A DNA stretch of 36,421 nt from assembly GCA_020425925.1 (NCBI GenBank), contig JAGQRB010000081.1, positions 1 through 36,421 of the forward strand, written 5' to 3'. Made by a program: the position numbers and the translations under genes. Positions within the stretch are counted from its first letter, which is position 1. Each line of letters begins with the position of its first letter. Shown one piece after another: positions 28,507-36,421 of the stretch. This stretch comes from Planctomycetota bacterium. Lineage in GTDB: Bacteria > Planctomycetota > UBA1135 > UBA2386. The notes under the pieces are model-generated. The model saw only the letters and a program-made list of their open reading frames with translations, did no database searches and had not been told where the DNA came from.

Positions 28507-31500
28507 ATGGACAAGAGTCGTCTGCCCTTGCGGTCTCTGTTCTCTGGCAATCCCGCATCCCCGGCGCGAGACGGGTGCGGCACGGAACCGCGGAGTCTCC
28601 TGCTGGTGAGGCTCTATCGTCTGTTCCCGCGCCGTTCACAGGTCACGATGGTGGCGGCACTTGCTACGATCCCGGTCTATGGGCTTGAAGCCCAGAGCAT
28701 GATGCCGAACGAGAACTGCTCTGAGCCGAAGGTCAACAGTTCTCTGCATGAAGGCGACAGGGCAGCCGACTTCATGGATGCGGGCGCCGGGACCACGACG
28801 GTCTCAACCTACGGCACCGCAATTCGCGAGGTGCCGATGCCGTCGGCCAAGGACGGGATGCAAGGCCTCTCGAGGCTCTACCACCACACGTTCCGCTTCG
28901 ACGTCAGCTACTCGGCCTGGGGAAGCCCCGACACGCTCGTAGGCGGCTCCTTCCCCGTTCCAAATCTCAGCGCCGCGAACTTCGACGATGGGGATCCGAA
29001 CCCCTCGGTGGAGGACGAGCCAAAGATGGTGCAGCCGCGGCCGGGGACCATGCCCGGACTCTATCTCTACCAGGAGACGAGTTCAGGCGCGTTCTACCAC
29101 TACGGGGGGCCGCTCGAGTCGGGCGCAAGCCCACAGACCACAGCGGAATACACGACGACCGATAGCGGTTCTGGGCCTTGGGTGTACTACAACCAACTCT
29201 CCGGCGCGCAGTTGTGGCACTACAATCCCGGAACGGGAACTGCCTACGTCGAGATCAAGCATGTCGATGGTACTGTGGCCCGTTTCGAGAGCTTCGACCC
29301 CTACAAGTCGACCTATTCCAGCGGAGGCGTGCTTTGGCGACTTGAGAGGGTCATCGATCCATACGACAACGTCGCCGAGTACGCGTACGATGGCCTTGAG
29401 CGACTCGTTCAGGTCGACTTCCCTTCCGGCCGGCGCATCTTGTTCGACTACAACCCGACCTCTGGCGGATGGGCATCTTGGACTTGGTCGAACACGCAGT
29501 CCGGGCTGCAGGTCCGGTACGAGCAGGTCAGCGGGACCACGACGCACGCGTTGTCCGACCAGACGTGGGGCATCGTGTTCAAGGACGCCAACGGGACGAC
29601 CGGCGGCACTCACTTTGCGCTACGCCCTCACCGCATCTACTCGGCCGTCAGGAAAGTGCAGGAGGAGCAGCTGACCGCGGATCAGCCGTACGTCGCATCC
29701 GCAGTAGTCTGCCAGATCGTGCACGAGTTCACTTTCGACGGCGTAAATGGCGTCCTCACCGAGTCAAATAACGCGCACGTCTTGGGCACGACCTTTGATT
29801 CAACCCTGGATCAGACCTCCCCGCTGCCCAGCCGTGTGATACTGGAAACGAGCTTCGACACTACATCCAAGCGCGTTGACTCCCAGGTCAAAGATCAAGT
29901 CGCCGTCTCGCTGGACTTCGCCTACACAACTGGTGTCCGGACCATGGATCTGGGTGATTTGCCCTCTGGCTCTTCGCTTTCCGCGGTCGAGGTCACCGAC
30001 GCAGAGGGAAACACGCGATTCTACGAGTACCACGCGGCTACGGGCAAGTTGTATTCAATCACGACTACACCCAACACCAACTCCATCGGGAGTCCCCGCG
30101 CCAATGCGAGCATCACCATCGGTGGTTCTGCCACTACCGAAGTCGAGCCGACAAAGATCGAAATCTACCGCATCTTCGGCACGTCAAGCTGCACGTGCCA
30201 GAAGCCGATCGAGGTGCGAACGAAGGCAACTCGGGCCGGCAGCACGGAAGAACGAATCGTCTACTACGAGTATGATTCCGTTTCCAAGCTGGTCACCAAA
30301 CGGTCTATTCCAAACCCTACGACCGTGGGGGGGCAGCCGACTCACGTCGACTATGGCTACTCCTACGTGCAGGCCAAGACAGGTAGTCAGACATGGGGGG
30401 CTTGGCTCCCCGACGAAGAGATCACGCCAGATGGAACCTGGGAGTACGACTATGATGACTGGCTGAACCGAGCCGACGCAACGCAGCACGGTCGAATCCC
30501 TGGCAAGGTCACCCGTCAGATCGCAGGCGTTCGTATCCAGAGCACCCTCTCCGGAAGCCCGGCAACGACTTCGACGGTGTCGGAGGTGCTGTACCGAAAT
30601 CTGTCGAACAGCCCCGGAGGCTTGAGTCAGTCCGGCGACATCAGCGGGCAACCGCGTCGTATCGTGGATGGTGACGGAGTGACCCAGACCTTCGAATACT
30701 CGGACGAAGGCTGGCTAGAAGTTGAATGGGAGCATGGATCCGAGACCAAGCGTGTTTACGCTCACGATACCGCCGGGAACGTGACGAGCGTTACGGATCG
30801 GGCGACGGCCGGCACTTCCACTCATGCGCTGGTTTGGAGCTTCCCGAGCCAGAGCGGGTTCGGCCTTGTCTACGAGGCAGAGAGCACAAGCGGCACTCCG
30901 GTTCGGGAAATCGAGTACTACTACGATCGCTACGGTCACCTTGCGGTCCAGCGCCGCAACAACCTCGGCTCGGATGGCTACGCGCCTACGAAGCACGGAG
31001 CGTCCAGCACCCCGCGGGCCTGGGTGGAGTCACAATGGCACTACCAGCACCACCAGCTCTGGGACACATACGAGGACCGGCAGCCACTCGACGAGGCCGC
31101 TGGTTCCGACCGGTTCTTGCAGACCCTGTACACGTATCGAGATAATGGGCAGTTGGAGGCAACACGGAACCCGAATGGCGGGATGACGGAGTATCAGTAT
31201 GACGGATACGGGACCCTCTTCACTACCGTGATCAAGAGTCCGAGTGGGACCGTTTCCGTCACGCAGCCGCTCCGGCTTATCAATGAGTTCCTGGAGCTGA
31301 CGATCCTCTACGACAAGGTCTCGAGCACGGACGAGCTCGTGACATCGGTTACACGAAACGACAGCGGCGCCATCACACAGGTCATCGAGCCCGAAACGGA
31401 CGACCCATTCACGGGCTTCCCGGGCGCCACCGGTGGAGCGGCATACCAGTTCAGCCTGGATGAACTCGGTCGAGTCACAAAGGTGGTCGCCAACCCGAGC

Positions 31501-34500
31501 TCATCCAGTTCGACTGAGTTGATCGCGCGCGAGCTTCGGCATGACCAGCTTGGTCGGAAGATCTGGCAGCGCGATCACGTCCTCGGATTCGGATCTGGAG
31601 ACCGGTACTCAGCGTGGCGTTACCAGGGCGGCAAGGAGACGTGGCTTCAGACGTTTGAAACCACGGGCGTCGATCCGACAACCTACGTCTACGATGGGAC
31701 GACCGGCTTCCTCGATTCCGTCACCGACGGGTTCGGCAGTACCGGAAACAAGACCGAGTACGCCTACCACAGCAAGACAGGGTTCGTCTCATCAGTCACC
31801 CAGACGGATCAGGACCCCCTCTCCGGAACGCGAGTGACATCCTCGGAGTACAGCGTTGATGCGTTTGGAAACGTGCTGATGATGCGGTCGACAGGTTCGA
31901 CGAACCTGGACCACGTCTACGGCTACAACAGCTTGGGGCGAGTTGATCGCTACACCGACCCCGATTCGAAGCTTCAGAAGTTCCTGCCCGACGGTCTCGG
32001 GCGTGTCGTCGAACACGTTCGCGTGGGGTCCGGGAGCGACTACATCCGAAACCGGTCGACCTTCGTTGACTTCGGGGCTTCCGAGGGAGACGGTCGGACC
32101 AAGGTGGCGCGATTCGACCATCTGGATCACCCGACGATCACTCACTACGACTTCGCCGGGCGCCCCTTCATCGTTCAGAACCCCGGTGGCGGCACGGCGC
32201 CGACTGCATCGTCGAAGAATGAGCCGATGTGTCTTTACGCGGAGTACGATCTCGCATCGCGACTTGCGGCAGTCTACGACGGCGACGACGGGAAGACCGT
32301 CTACTGGCGCGACGGGCCGGGCCGCCTGATCATGCGCGAGTTGGTCGCCTTGAACGACGACTTCATCAGCACTTGGAACTCCAAGGACGTCATCGAGCGC
32401 GATGAGGTCGGTCGCATCAAGGAAGCCAACATGTGGGGCGGCGGACCAGCCCTCAGTCACGCCTTGGCGGTCGCAACGGAACAATTCGACGTCGACAGTC
32501 TGGGGCGTACCCACGAAGAGCGCTACCAGTTCAACTACGCCTCGAACAACATCCTCGCGATTGCGTCGAGCTACTCGACTGGCAACCCCTACCGATCCGA
32601 TCTGGATTACATCGACAACCTGTCGAGTGCTTCGGCTCCTCTTTCGATGGACTTCGAGCATGACGACATCGGTCGCCTGTCGGTGATCGACTGGACCGGG
32701 ACGGGATCCGCGTCTCAACTCGCCGAGTACGGCTGGGCCGGTGGACTCCGGCGCACTCGGGAGGTGCGATACGCCGCATCAGCGACCCCGGCTGGGAGCA
32801 CGGAGTTCACCTACGACAGCCACAGCCGGCTGACTGGCATCACCGACGAAATCGACGACGGAGTCAACCCACCGGTAGTGAAGTCGCAGTTCACGTACGA
32901 ATATGATCTCGCGAGCAACCTCACCAAGGAGACCTACGATAAGGTCGACACCTCGCTGGGTGACCGCTTCGGGTACGACGCATACCACCGCCTGACCTCG
33001 GCGGCAATGGGGGTGACGTCGATGACCGGCGGAATGCCTACCGGCTACTCTTCCGGAGCGATGCACACGTTCCTGACCTACGGTTTGGATAGGGCCAACA
33101 ACCGCGAGGACACCTTCGCGCAGGACGCCATTGGGTCGTCGACCGTCGACTACGAGATTCAGGATGGTTCCCATCCGCAAGGTCCTAGCAACCGTTATGA
33201 CACGGTGGACACAGGGACATCACTCACGCTCGAGTATGACAACAGGGGCAACCTGACCTATGACGGGCAGTTCTACTACTGCTACGACTTCCTCAGCCGT
33301 CTCCAGGAGGTTTACCAGGTCACGGATGCCACTTCGAGTTCCTCATCAACCAGCAGCTCCGCTACCCAGAGTTCGTCATCGAGTGCTCGATTTGCGGTCA
33401 CCGATACCGCGGTGCTGCGATCGACTCGAGACGCGATTCGAGATGGTATCCAGGACTTTCAGGCTCGGCTGCCGAATGAGATTCGGGACCCGGTGTTCCG
33501 GGCTCGGCTCAGGGCGTCGGTTCCAGGGGGTGCGATGCGCGTCTCCGGCGGTCCTGCTGGAAGTAGTGCGACCTCCTCCATGTCAACGGGCGTAGACCTA
33601 GAACTTATCGCAGTCTATGCTTATGACGCCTTCAATCGAAGGATCATGACGGTCGAGGTGCAGACTTTCGCAACGCAGTTCCACACTTGGGACGGATGGC
33701 GGCAGGTCGCGGATTACGTGCAGGCGGGATCTCCACCTTATGATGCGGAGCCGGTGAAGGAGTTTGTGTGGGGCGCGCGTCTGGATGAGCTTGTGAGTTA
33801 CCGGCGGAGGGTAGGGTCGTCGTCGAGCGGCTACAGTTGGGAGAATTACTTCGTTCTGCACGGAGGCCAGGATACGGGAGCGAAGCTCATAGACTCCAAT
33901 GGGGACATAGTTGAGACCTATGAGTACGATCCGTACGGGAAAGCGTCGGTCTATGCTGGATCAAGCACGACGCCGACCGTCAGTTCGATGGCTGGTTTGC
34001 CTTTCCTGTGGAAAGGCGCACGAGTAGATTCTAGAACGGGACTTTCCTATATGCGAAATCGGTATTACTCGACGAAACTGGGACGGTTCTTGTCTAGAGA
34101 TCCGCTGGGTGTGTGGGCCGACGCGGTCAACGCCGGGAACGGCTATGTCTATTGCGGTAATCGAAGCCTTAGCATGGGCGACCCATTTGGCCTTCAGAGT
34201 GATGACGTTCCCTTTGTCGACCCTGGAAGCCTGACTCTTGAAGATCTGATAGGAGATCTGTATCCCAAGACGCCCAAGGTGGTGCACTTCTGGGAGTGGC
34301 AAGCCATCACTTGCGAGGAATCGTTTGACGACATTATTGGCATCTTGAGAGAGAGGGGTGATCCGCCATTCAGGCTCCCCCCTGTGGGCGATCGCGACTG
34401 GCTGTGGGAGGAGCGGTATCACCCTTTCCTTAGGCCACCGACAGACAGTGGCGACTACTGGGAGAAACAATATAAGAGGTATGCAGCAAAGGCGGTTCGG

Positions 34501-34680
34501 AAAGGCATCCAGAAGCTCAACGGGCGCTATGGCGAGCCAGCAGATGCGAAGGATGCGCTACCGCTCCGTGAGCCGGGCTCCGGTGAACGGCTCGACACCA
34601 ATGTTTCTTTTAACTTGGATCTGCCGGAGCTTCCGAAGGTAGATGCTTCATTGAAAGTGGAGCTGATACTGAGATGGTGA
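28507..34680 (+). CDS. Giant RHS/YD-repeat protein with unknown C-terminal tip
   Basis: 2057 residues. The ATG at 28507 has GAGAGGAG just upstream. The N-terminus carries a basic region and a hydrophobic segment (VTMVAALATIPVYG, about 46-60), probably an unusual signal. Residues about 250-1890 are filled with YD/RHS repeats (YDGLERLVQVDFPSGRRILFDY and many more) that form a closed beta shell. A Ser-rich insertion lies at about 1608-1698. The RHS core ends with the signature RNRYYSTKLGRFLSRDPLG (about 1850-1868) and DPFGL (1892-1896). The last 161 residues are a variable tip that I do not recognise, rich in Trp, Asp and Pro; in RHS systems the tip is usually a toxin. From about 33600 on, base composition falls, so the tip is likely a later addition. 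Export and toxicity are inferred. Confidence 0.88.
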   Translation: MDKSRLPLRSLFSGNPASPARDGCGTEPRSLLLVRLYRLFPRRSQVTMVAALATIPVYGLEAQSMMPNENCSEPKVNSSLHEGDRAADFMDAGAGTTTVSTYGTAIREVPMPSAKDGMQGLSRLYHHTFRFDVSYSAWGSPDTLVGGSFPVPNLSAANFDDGDPNPSVEDEPKMVQPRPGTMPGLYLYQETSSGAFYHYGGPLESGASPQTTAEYTTTDSGSGPWVYYNQLSGAQLWHYNPGTGTAYVEIKHVDGTVARFESFDPYKSTYSSGGVLWRLERVIDPYDNVAEYAYDGLERLVQVDFPSGRRILFDYNPTSGGWASWTWSNTQSGLQVRYEQVSGTTTHALSDQTWGIVFKDANGTTGGTHFALRPHRIYSAVRKVQEEQLTADQPYVASAVVCQIVHEFTFDGVNGVLTESNNAHVLGTTFDSTLDQTSPLPSRVILETSFDTTSKRVDSQVKDQVAVSLDFAYTTGVRTMDLGDLPSGSSLSAVEVTDAEGNTRFYEYHAATGKLYSITTTPNTNSIGSPRANASITIGGSATTEVEPTKIEIYRIFGTSSCTCQKPIEVRTKATRAGSTEERIVYYEYDSVSKLVTKRSIPNPTTVGGQPTHVDYGYSYVQAKTGSQTWGAWLPDEEITPDGTWEYDYDDWLNRADATQHGRIPGKVTRQIAGVRIQSTLSGSPATTSTVSEVLYRNLSNSPGGLSQSGDISGQPRRIVDGDGVTQTFEYSDEGWLEVEWEHGSETKRVYAHDTAGNVTSVTDRATAGTSTHALVWSFPSQSGFGLVYEAESTSGTPVREIEYYYDRYGHLAVQRRNNLGSDGYAPTKHGASSTPRAWVESQWHYQHHQLWDTYEDRQPLDEAAGSDRFLQTLYTYRDNGQLEATRNPNGGMTEYQYDGYGTLFTTVIKSPSGTVSVTQPLRLINEFLELTILYDKVSSTDELVTSVTRNDSGAITQVIEPETDDPFTGFPGATGGAAYQFSLDELGRVTKVVANPSSSSSTELIARELRHDQLGRKIWQRDHVLGFGSGDRYSAWRYQGGKETWLQTFETTGVDPTTYVYDGTTGFLDSVTDGFGSTGNKTEYAYHSKTGFVSSVTQTDQDPLSGTRVTSSEYSVDAFGNVLMMRSTGSTNLDHVYGYNSLGRVDRYTDPDSKLQKFLPDGLGRVVEHVRVGSGSDYIRNRSTFVDFGASEGDGRTKVARFDHLDHPTITHYDFAGRPFIVQNPGGGTAPTASSKNEPMCLYAEYDLASRLAAVYDGDDGKTVYWRDGPGRLIMRELVALNDDFISTWNSKDVIERDEVGRIKEANMWGGGPALSHALAVATEQFDVDSLGRTHEERYQFNYASNNILAIASSYSTGNPYRSDLDYIDNLSSASAPLSMDFEHDDIGRLSVIDWTGTGSASQLAEYGWAGGLRRTREVRYAASATPAGSTEFTYDSHSRLTGITDEIDDGVNPPVVKSQFTYEYDLASNLTKETYDKVDTSLGDRFGYDAYHRLTSAAMGVTSMTGGMPTGYSSGAMHTFLTYGLDRANNREDTFAQDAIGSSTVDYEIQDGSHPQGPSNRYDTVDTGTSLTLEYDNRGNLTYDGQFYYCYDFLSRLQEVYQVTDATSSSSSTSSSATQSSSSSARFAVTDTAVLRSTRDAIRDGIQDFQARLPNEIRDPVFRARLRASVPGGAMRVSGGPAGSSATSSMSTGVDLELIAVYAYDAFNRRIMTVEVQTFATQFHTWDGWRQVADYVQAGSPPYDAEPVKEFVWGARLDELVSYRRRVGSSSSGYSWENYFVLHGGQDTGAKLIDSNGDIVETYEYDPYGKASVYAGSSTTPTVSSMAGLPFLWKGARVDSRTGLSYMRNRYYSTKLGRFLSRDPLGVWADAVNAGNGYVYCGNRSLSMGDPFGLQSDDVPFVDPGSLTLEDLIGDLYPKTPKVVHFWEWQAITCEESFDDIIGILRERGDPPFRLPPVGDRDWLWEERYHPFLRPPTDSGDYWEKQYKRYAAKAVRKGIQKLNGRYGEPADAKDALPLREPGSGERLDTNVSFNLDLPELPKVDASLKVELILRW

Positions 34681-35004
34681 AGTATCTGCCCAATAGAGCG
34701 TTGAGATTGGCGGTAAGGGCCTCCCTAGGTCCGACATGGTGTGCAATAGCGGGGCGTAGCGCCAAGCGGGAGTGGATTGGCGGCGATGCGACGACCCATA
34801 ATTCCAACGCGGCGATGAAGCCGATAGTGCGCCGCGACGGCGACGGTACTGTGGAACGTCTATCTAACGAAGCTGGCGAAGGAGGGCCGGTATCGAGGAT
34901 CCGACTACCCCGGCTCGCGAATCACGAAAGATGAAGTTCGGCACCACTGGGTTCGCCTGCAATGCCGAGCACGCCTTCGGCCTGCCACTCCACTGGTCTT
35001 GTAG
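34674..35004 (+). pseudogene. Gene remnant downstream of the RHS gene
   Basis: A frame starting ATG at 34674 overlaps the RHS stop and runs to 34934, with MKPIVRRDGDGTVERL in the middle. At about 34850 the coding character moves to another frame (34828-35004) reading LWNVYLTKLAKEGRYRGSD and then PGSRITKDEVRHHWVRLQC before a stop. The second reading looks like genuine protein, so a frameshifted leftover of one gene is plausible, perhaps an old RHS tip or immunity gene. The rest of the spacer to 35135 holds nothing that I can support. Confidence 0.35.
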
Positions 35005-35135
35005 GTGTCGGGTGACCCTTCGTGCCAGATTCCGTCGAGTTCGCGGCTCGTGTGCTTCTGGCCTGCGTAGCGGCAACCCGCATGAGGCGATGAAGCAGTA
35101 TTGACTCTACGCTCTCGTTCATACAAGATCTTGCT

Positions 35136-36077
35136 ATGGTTCTCCATTACTTGCTTCTGTTGTCCCTACTTTTCCTGAATGCGGGGTGCGTTGCGCAGGC
35201 GCCGGGAGCGGGGGGGGGAGATCAGTCGTCGCGCTCGGTGCTCGAAGTGGGAGATGTCCCACCGACTGAGAGGGTTCTTGACGAGGCGCGATCGGCTTTG
35301 AATACGGGAGACTTGATCGCCGCACTCCGACTCGTTGATCAGGCGATTAGGCATGGCAACGGTGATCCGGTCCTCGTCAAGAAGCGAGGGATGCTGTATG
35401 TCCTACTCGACGCGTATGAGCCTGCACTATTGGACTTCCAGGCCTACCTCCGCGTGGCGCCTCTAGACGGTGAGGTCTACTATTACAAGGGTCGCGTCCT
35501 GTTGGCGACGGGGTTGGTAGCGAGAGCGAAAGCCTGTCTGGAGCGTGCGAAGGAACTTGATGAAGAGTCGGCGGGGTTGAGCAGTGCGCTTGACGAGGCT
35601 GAGCGCGAGGTGAGAAAGCGAATTGGTTACCTGGGAATGGCTCGCGCTATCCCGATTGAAGCCCGCGACGGGACATACTGGTGGCGGCGCATTGTCCTCG
35701 AGGTAGAGCTGGGCAGGCTGGAAGATGCATCGGATAGCGCGGGCATGTGGGAGCATCTAGCTGAGGATGCGGTCCTCGGTAATTGGGGGCAGGGACCCGT
35801 TCTCGTCGCCAGAGGGGATTTCGACGGGGCTAGGGAGCTCTTTGCGGAAGCGCGCGCTCGCGGTATGGAGGTGCAGGCGGATAAGGCCCTGGCAGAGCTG
35901 GCCGCAGAGGTGGGTGATTGGAGCGAGGCGGCGCGACGGGCAGCATCTGTGCTGAAAGACCAAAAGGACGACAATGTTGCTAACCGACTGCATCGCCTGT
36001 GTCTGCTTGCAACGGGGAAGTACGAAGAATACTGTAGCGCCATCAACGCTGCCAGATCGGCCGAGGAGCACAAGTAG
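35136..36077 (+). CDS. TPR-repeat lipoprotein
   Basis: 313 residues. Residues 1-17 are a lipoprotein signal with lipobox LNAGC, the lipidated cysteine being C18. After a short Gly-rich spacer, tetratricopeptide-like helix pairs follow: LDEARSALNTGDLIAALRLVDQAI, KKRGMLYVLLDAYEPALLDFQAYL, YYYKGRVLLATGLVARAKACLERA, and later GDFDGARELFAEA and GDWSEAARRAASVL. TPR lipoproteins act as scaffolds in the periplasm or outer membrane. It lies downstream of the RHS gene on the same strand but 455 bp away; a partner or immunity role for the RHS tip is only a possibility. GC is lower than in the host genes. Confidence 0.8.
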   Translation: MVLHYLLLLSLLFLNAGCVAQAPGAGGGDQSSRSVLEVGDVPPTERVLDEARSALNTGDLIAALRLVDQAIRHGNGDPVLVKKRGMLYVLLDAYEPALLDFQAYLRVAPLDGEVYYYKGRVLLATGLVARAKACLERAKELDEESAGLSSALDEAEREVRKRIGYLGMARAIPIEARDGTYWWRRIVLEVELGRLEDASDSAGMWEHLAEDAVLGNWGQGPVLVARGDFDGARELFAEARARGMEVQADKALAELAAEVGDWSEAARRAASVLKDQKDDNVANRLHRLCLLATGKYEEYCSAINAARSAEEHK

Positions 36078-36205
36078 CCCGTCCTGTCCGGAAATTGCGC
36101 CGAGCGCGTTCGTGGACGAAACTGGTCCTCCGAGGCCGATGTCAGGCGACGCGCCGAGTCGGAGATGTGTCGACCGGACGGACCGGTGGCTCTGATCGAT
36201 GGCGC
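36078..36205 (+). repeat. Direct repeat unit, first copy
   Basis: 128 bp beginning CCCGTCCTGTCCGG and ending CTGATCGATGGCGC, repeated 216 bp later at 36294-36421 with about 90 percent identity by eye. It starts directly after the lipoprotein stop. It contains CGACCGGACGGACCGG and other GC-rich stretches. Only the minus strand shows a short frame ending LLRSYRRVA between the copies. Confidence 0.75.
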
Positions 36206-36293
36206 GGAACCGGTCCTTCGAAGTCCACTCGGCCGTCAGGCCACGCGGCGGTAGCTGCGAAGCAGCCCGCCGAGGCGCTCGTCGGTGACGATC

Positions 36294-36421
36294 CCCGTCC
36301 TGTCCGGAAATGGCGCCGAGCGAGTTCGTGAGCGAAACTGTTCCTCCGAGGCTGTTGTCGGGCGACGCGCCGAGTCGGAGATCCGTCGACCGGACGGACC
36401 GGTGGCTCTGATCGATGGCGC
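36294..36421 (+). repeat. Direct repeat unit, second copy, cut by window edge
   Basis: Second copy of the unit at 36078-36205 with the same spacing throughout (216-bp offset). It reaches the last base, so the array may continue outside the window. The 88 bp between the copies is not repeated within the visible part. Confidence 0.75.

Noticed and set aside
36206-36293. Transposase C-terminus on the minus strand (frame ending LLRSYRRVA)
   Set aside because: Only a short stretch in a repeat unit is visible, with no catalytic motif or terminal inverted repeats.

Overview
The window looks like a chromosomal segment of a high-GC planctomycete, probably of the group with many secreted proteins that share a C-terminal beta domain. 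This is an inference from four things: a short-signal M14 carboxypeptidase with an extra C-terminal beta domain, an FHA-Ser/Thr kinase with a C-terminal membrane anchor, a very large RHS protein, and a DUF1580-like small DNA-binding protein. No rRNA or species marker is present.

Positions 1-7604 are ordinary host DNA: the N-terminal part of murJ (cut by the window edge), a secreted M14 zinc carboxypeptidase coupled to an ApaH-like phosphoesterase, an FHA-Ser/Thr kinase, a secreted protein, and an inositol-monophosphatase-family phosphatase. A tRNA-Ile(CAT) gene follows at 7645-7718.

From the tRNA rightwards the DNA is an integrated element. A tyrosine integrase reads into the antisense of the tRNA 3' half; its stop codon lies in the anticodon loop. 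It is the last gene of a tightly overlapping minus-strand operon (12516 down to 7678): DUF1580-like HTH, primase-helicase, SpoVG-like protein, HTH/excisionase-like protein, integrase. This is the replication/excision module. A 22-nt perfect palindrome lies just upstream of the operon. Behind it are an unknown HTH protein and a second, XerC/D-like recombinase (14109-14984). No right attachment site was recognised, so the right limit of the element is unknown.

Positions 15137-28218 are cargo. The genes are mostly nuclease-like: three HNH-type zinc-finger proteins, a PIN-like protein, a HEPN protein, an HsdR-N/PD-(D/E)xK protein and two GIY-YIG proteins. They are accompanied by a ParB-domain DNA methyltransferase, a tandem paralogous pair of unknown family and a DUF5681-like protein. 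Between these genes I find six good and two degenerate copies of a 24-nt, partly palindromic sequence (GTCGCAT-N10-ATGCGAC, with a GGGAA-ATGCGAC half). All are in spacers. The first copy is 150 bp upstream of the second recombinase, which reads away from the array. This resembles an integron (recombinase gene, primary site, cassettes), but neither the sites nor the recombinase look like attC or IntI. It is the most interesting signal in the window and remains a hypothesis.

Positions 28507-36421 hold a 2057-residue RHS protein with an unrecognised C-terminal tip of lower GC, a frameshifted gene remnant, a TPR lipoprotein, and a 216-bp-period direct repeat that runs off the window end.
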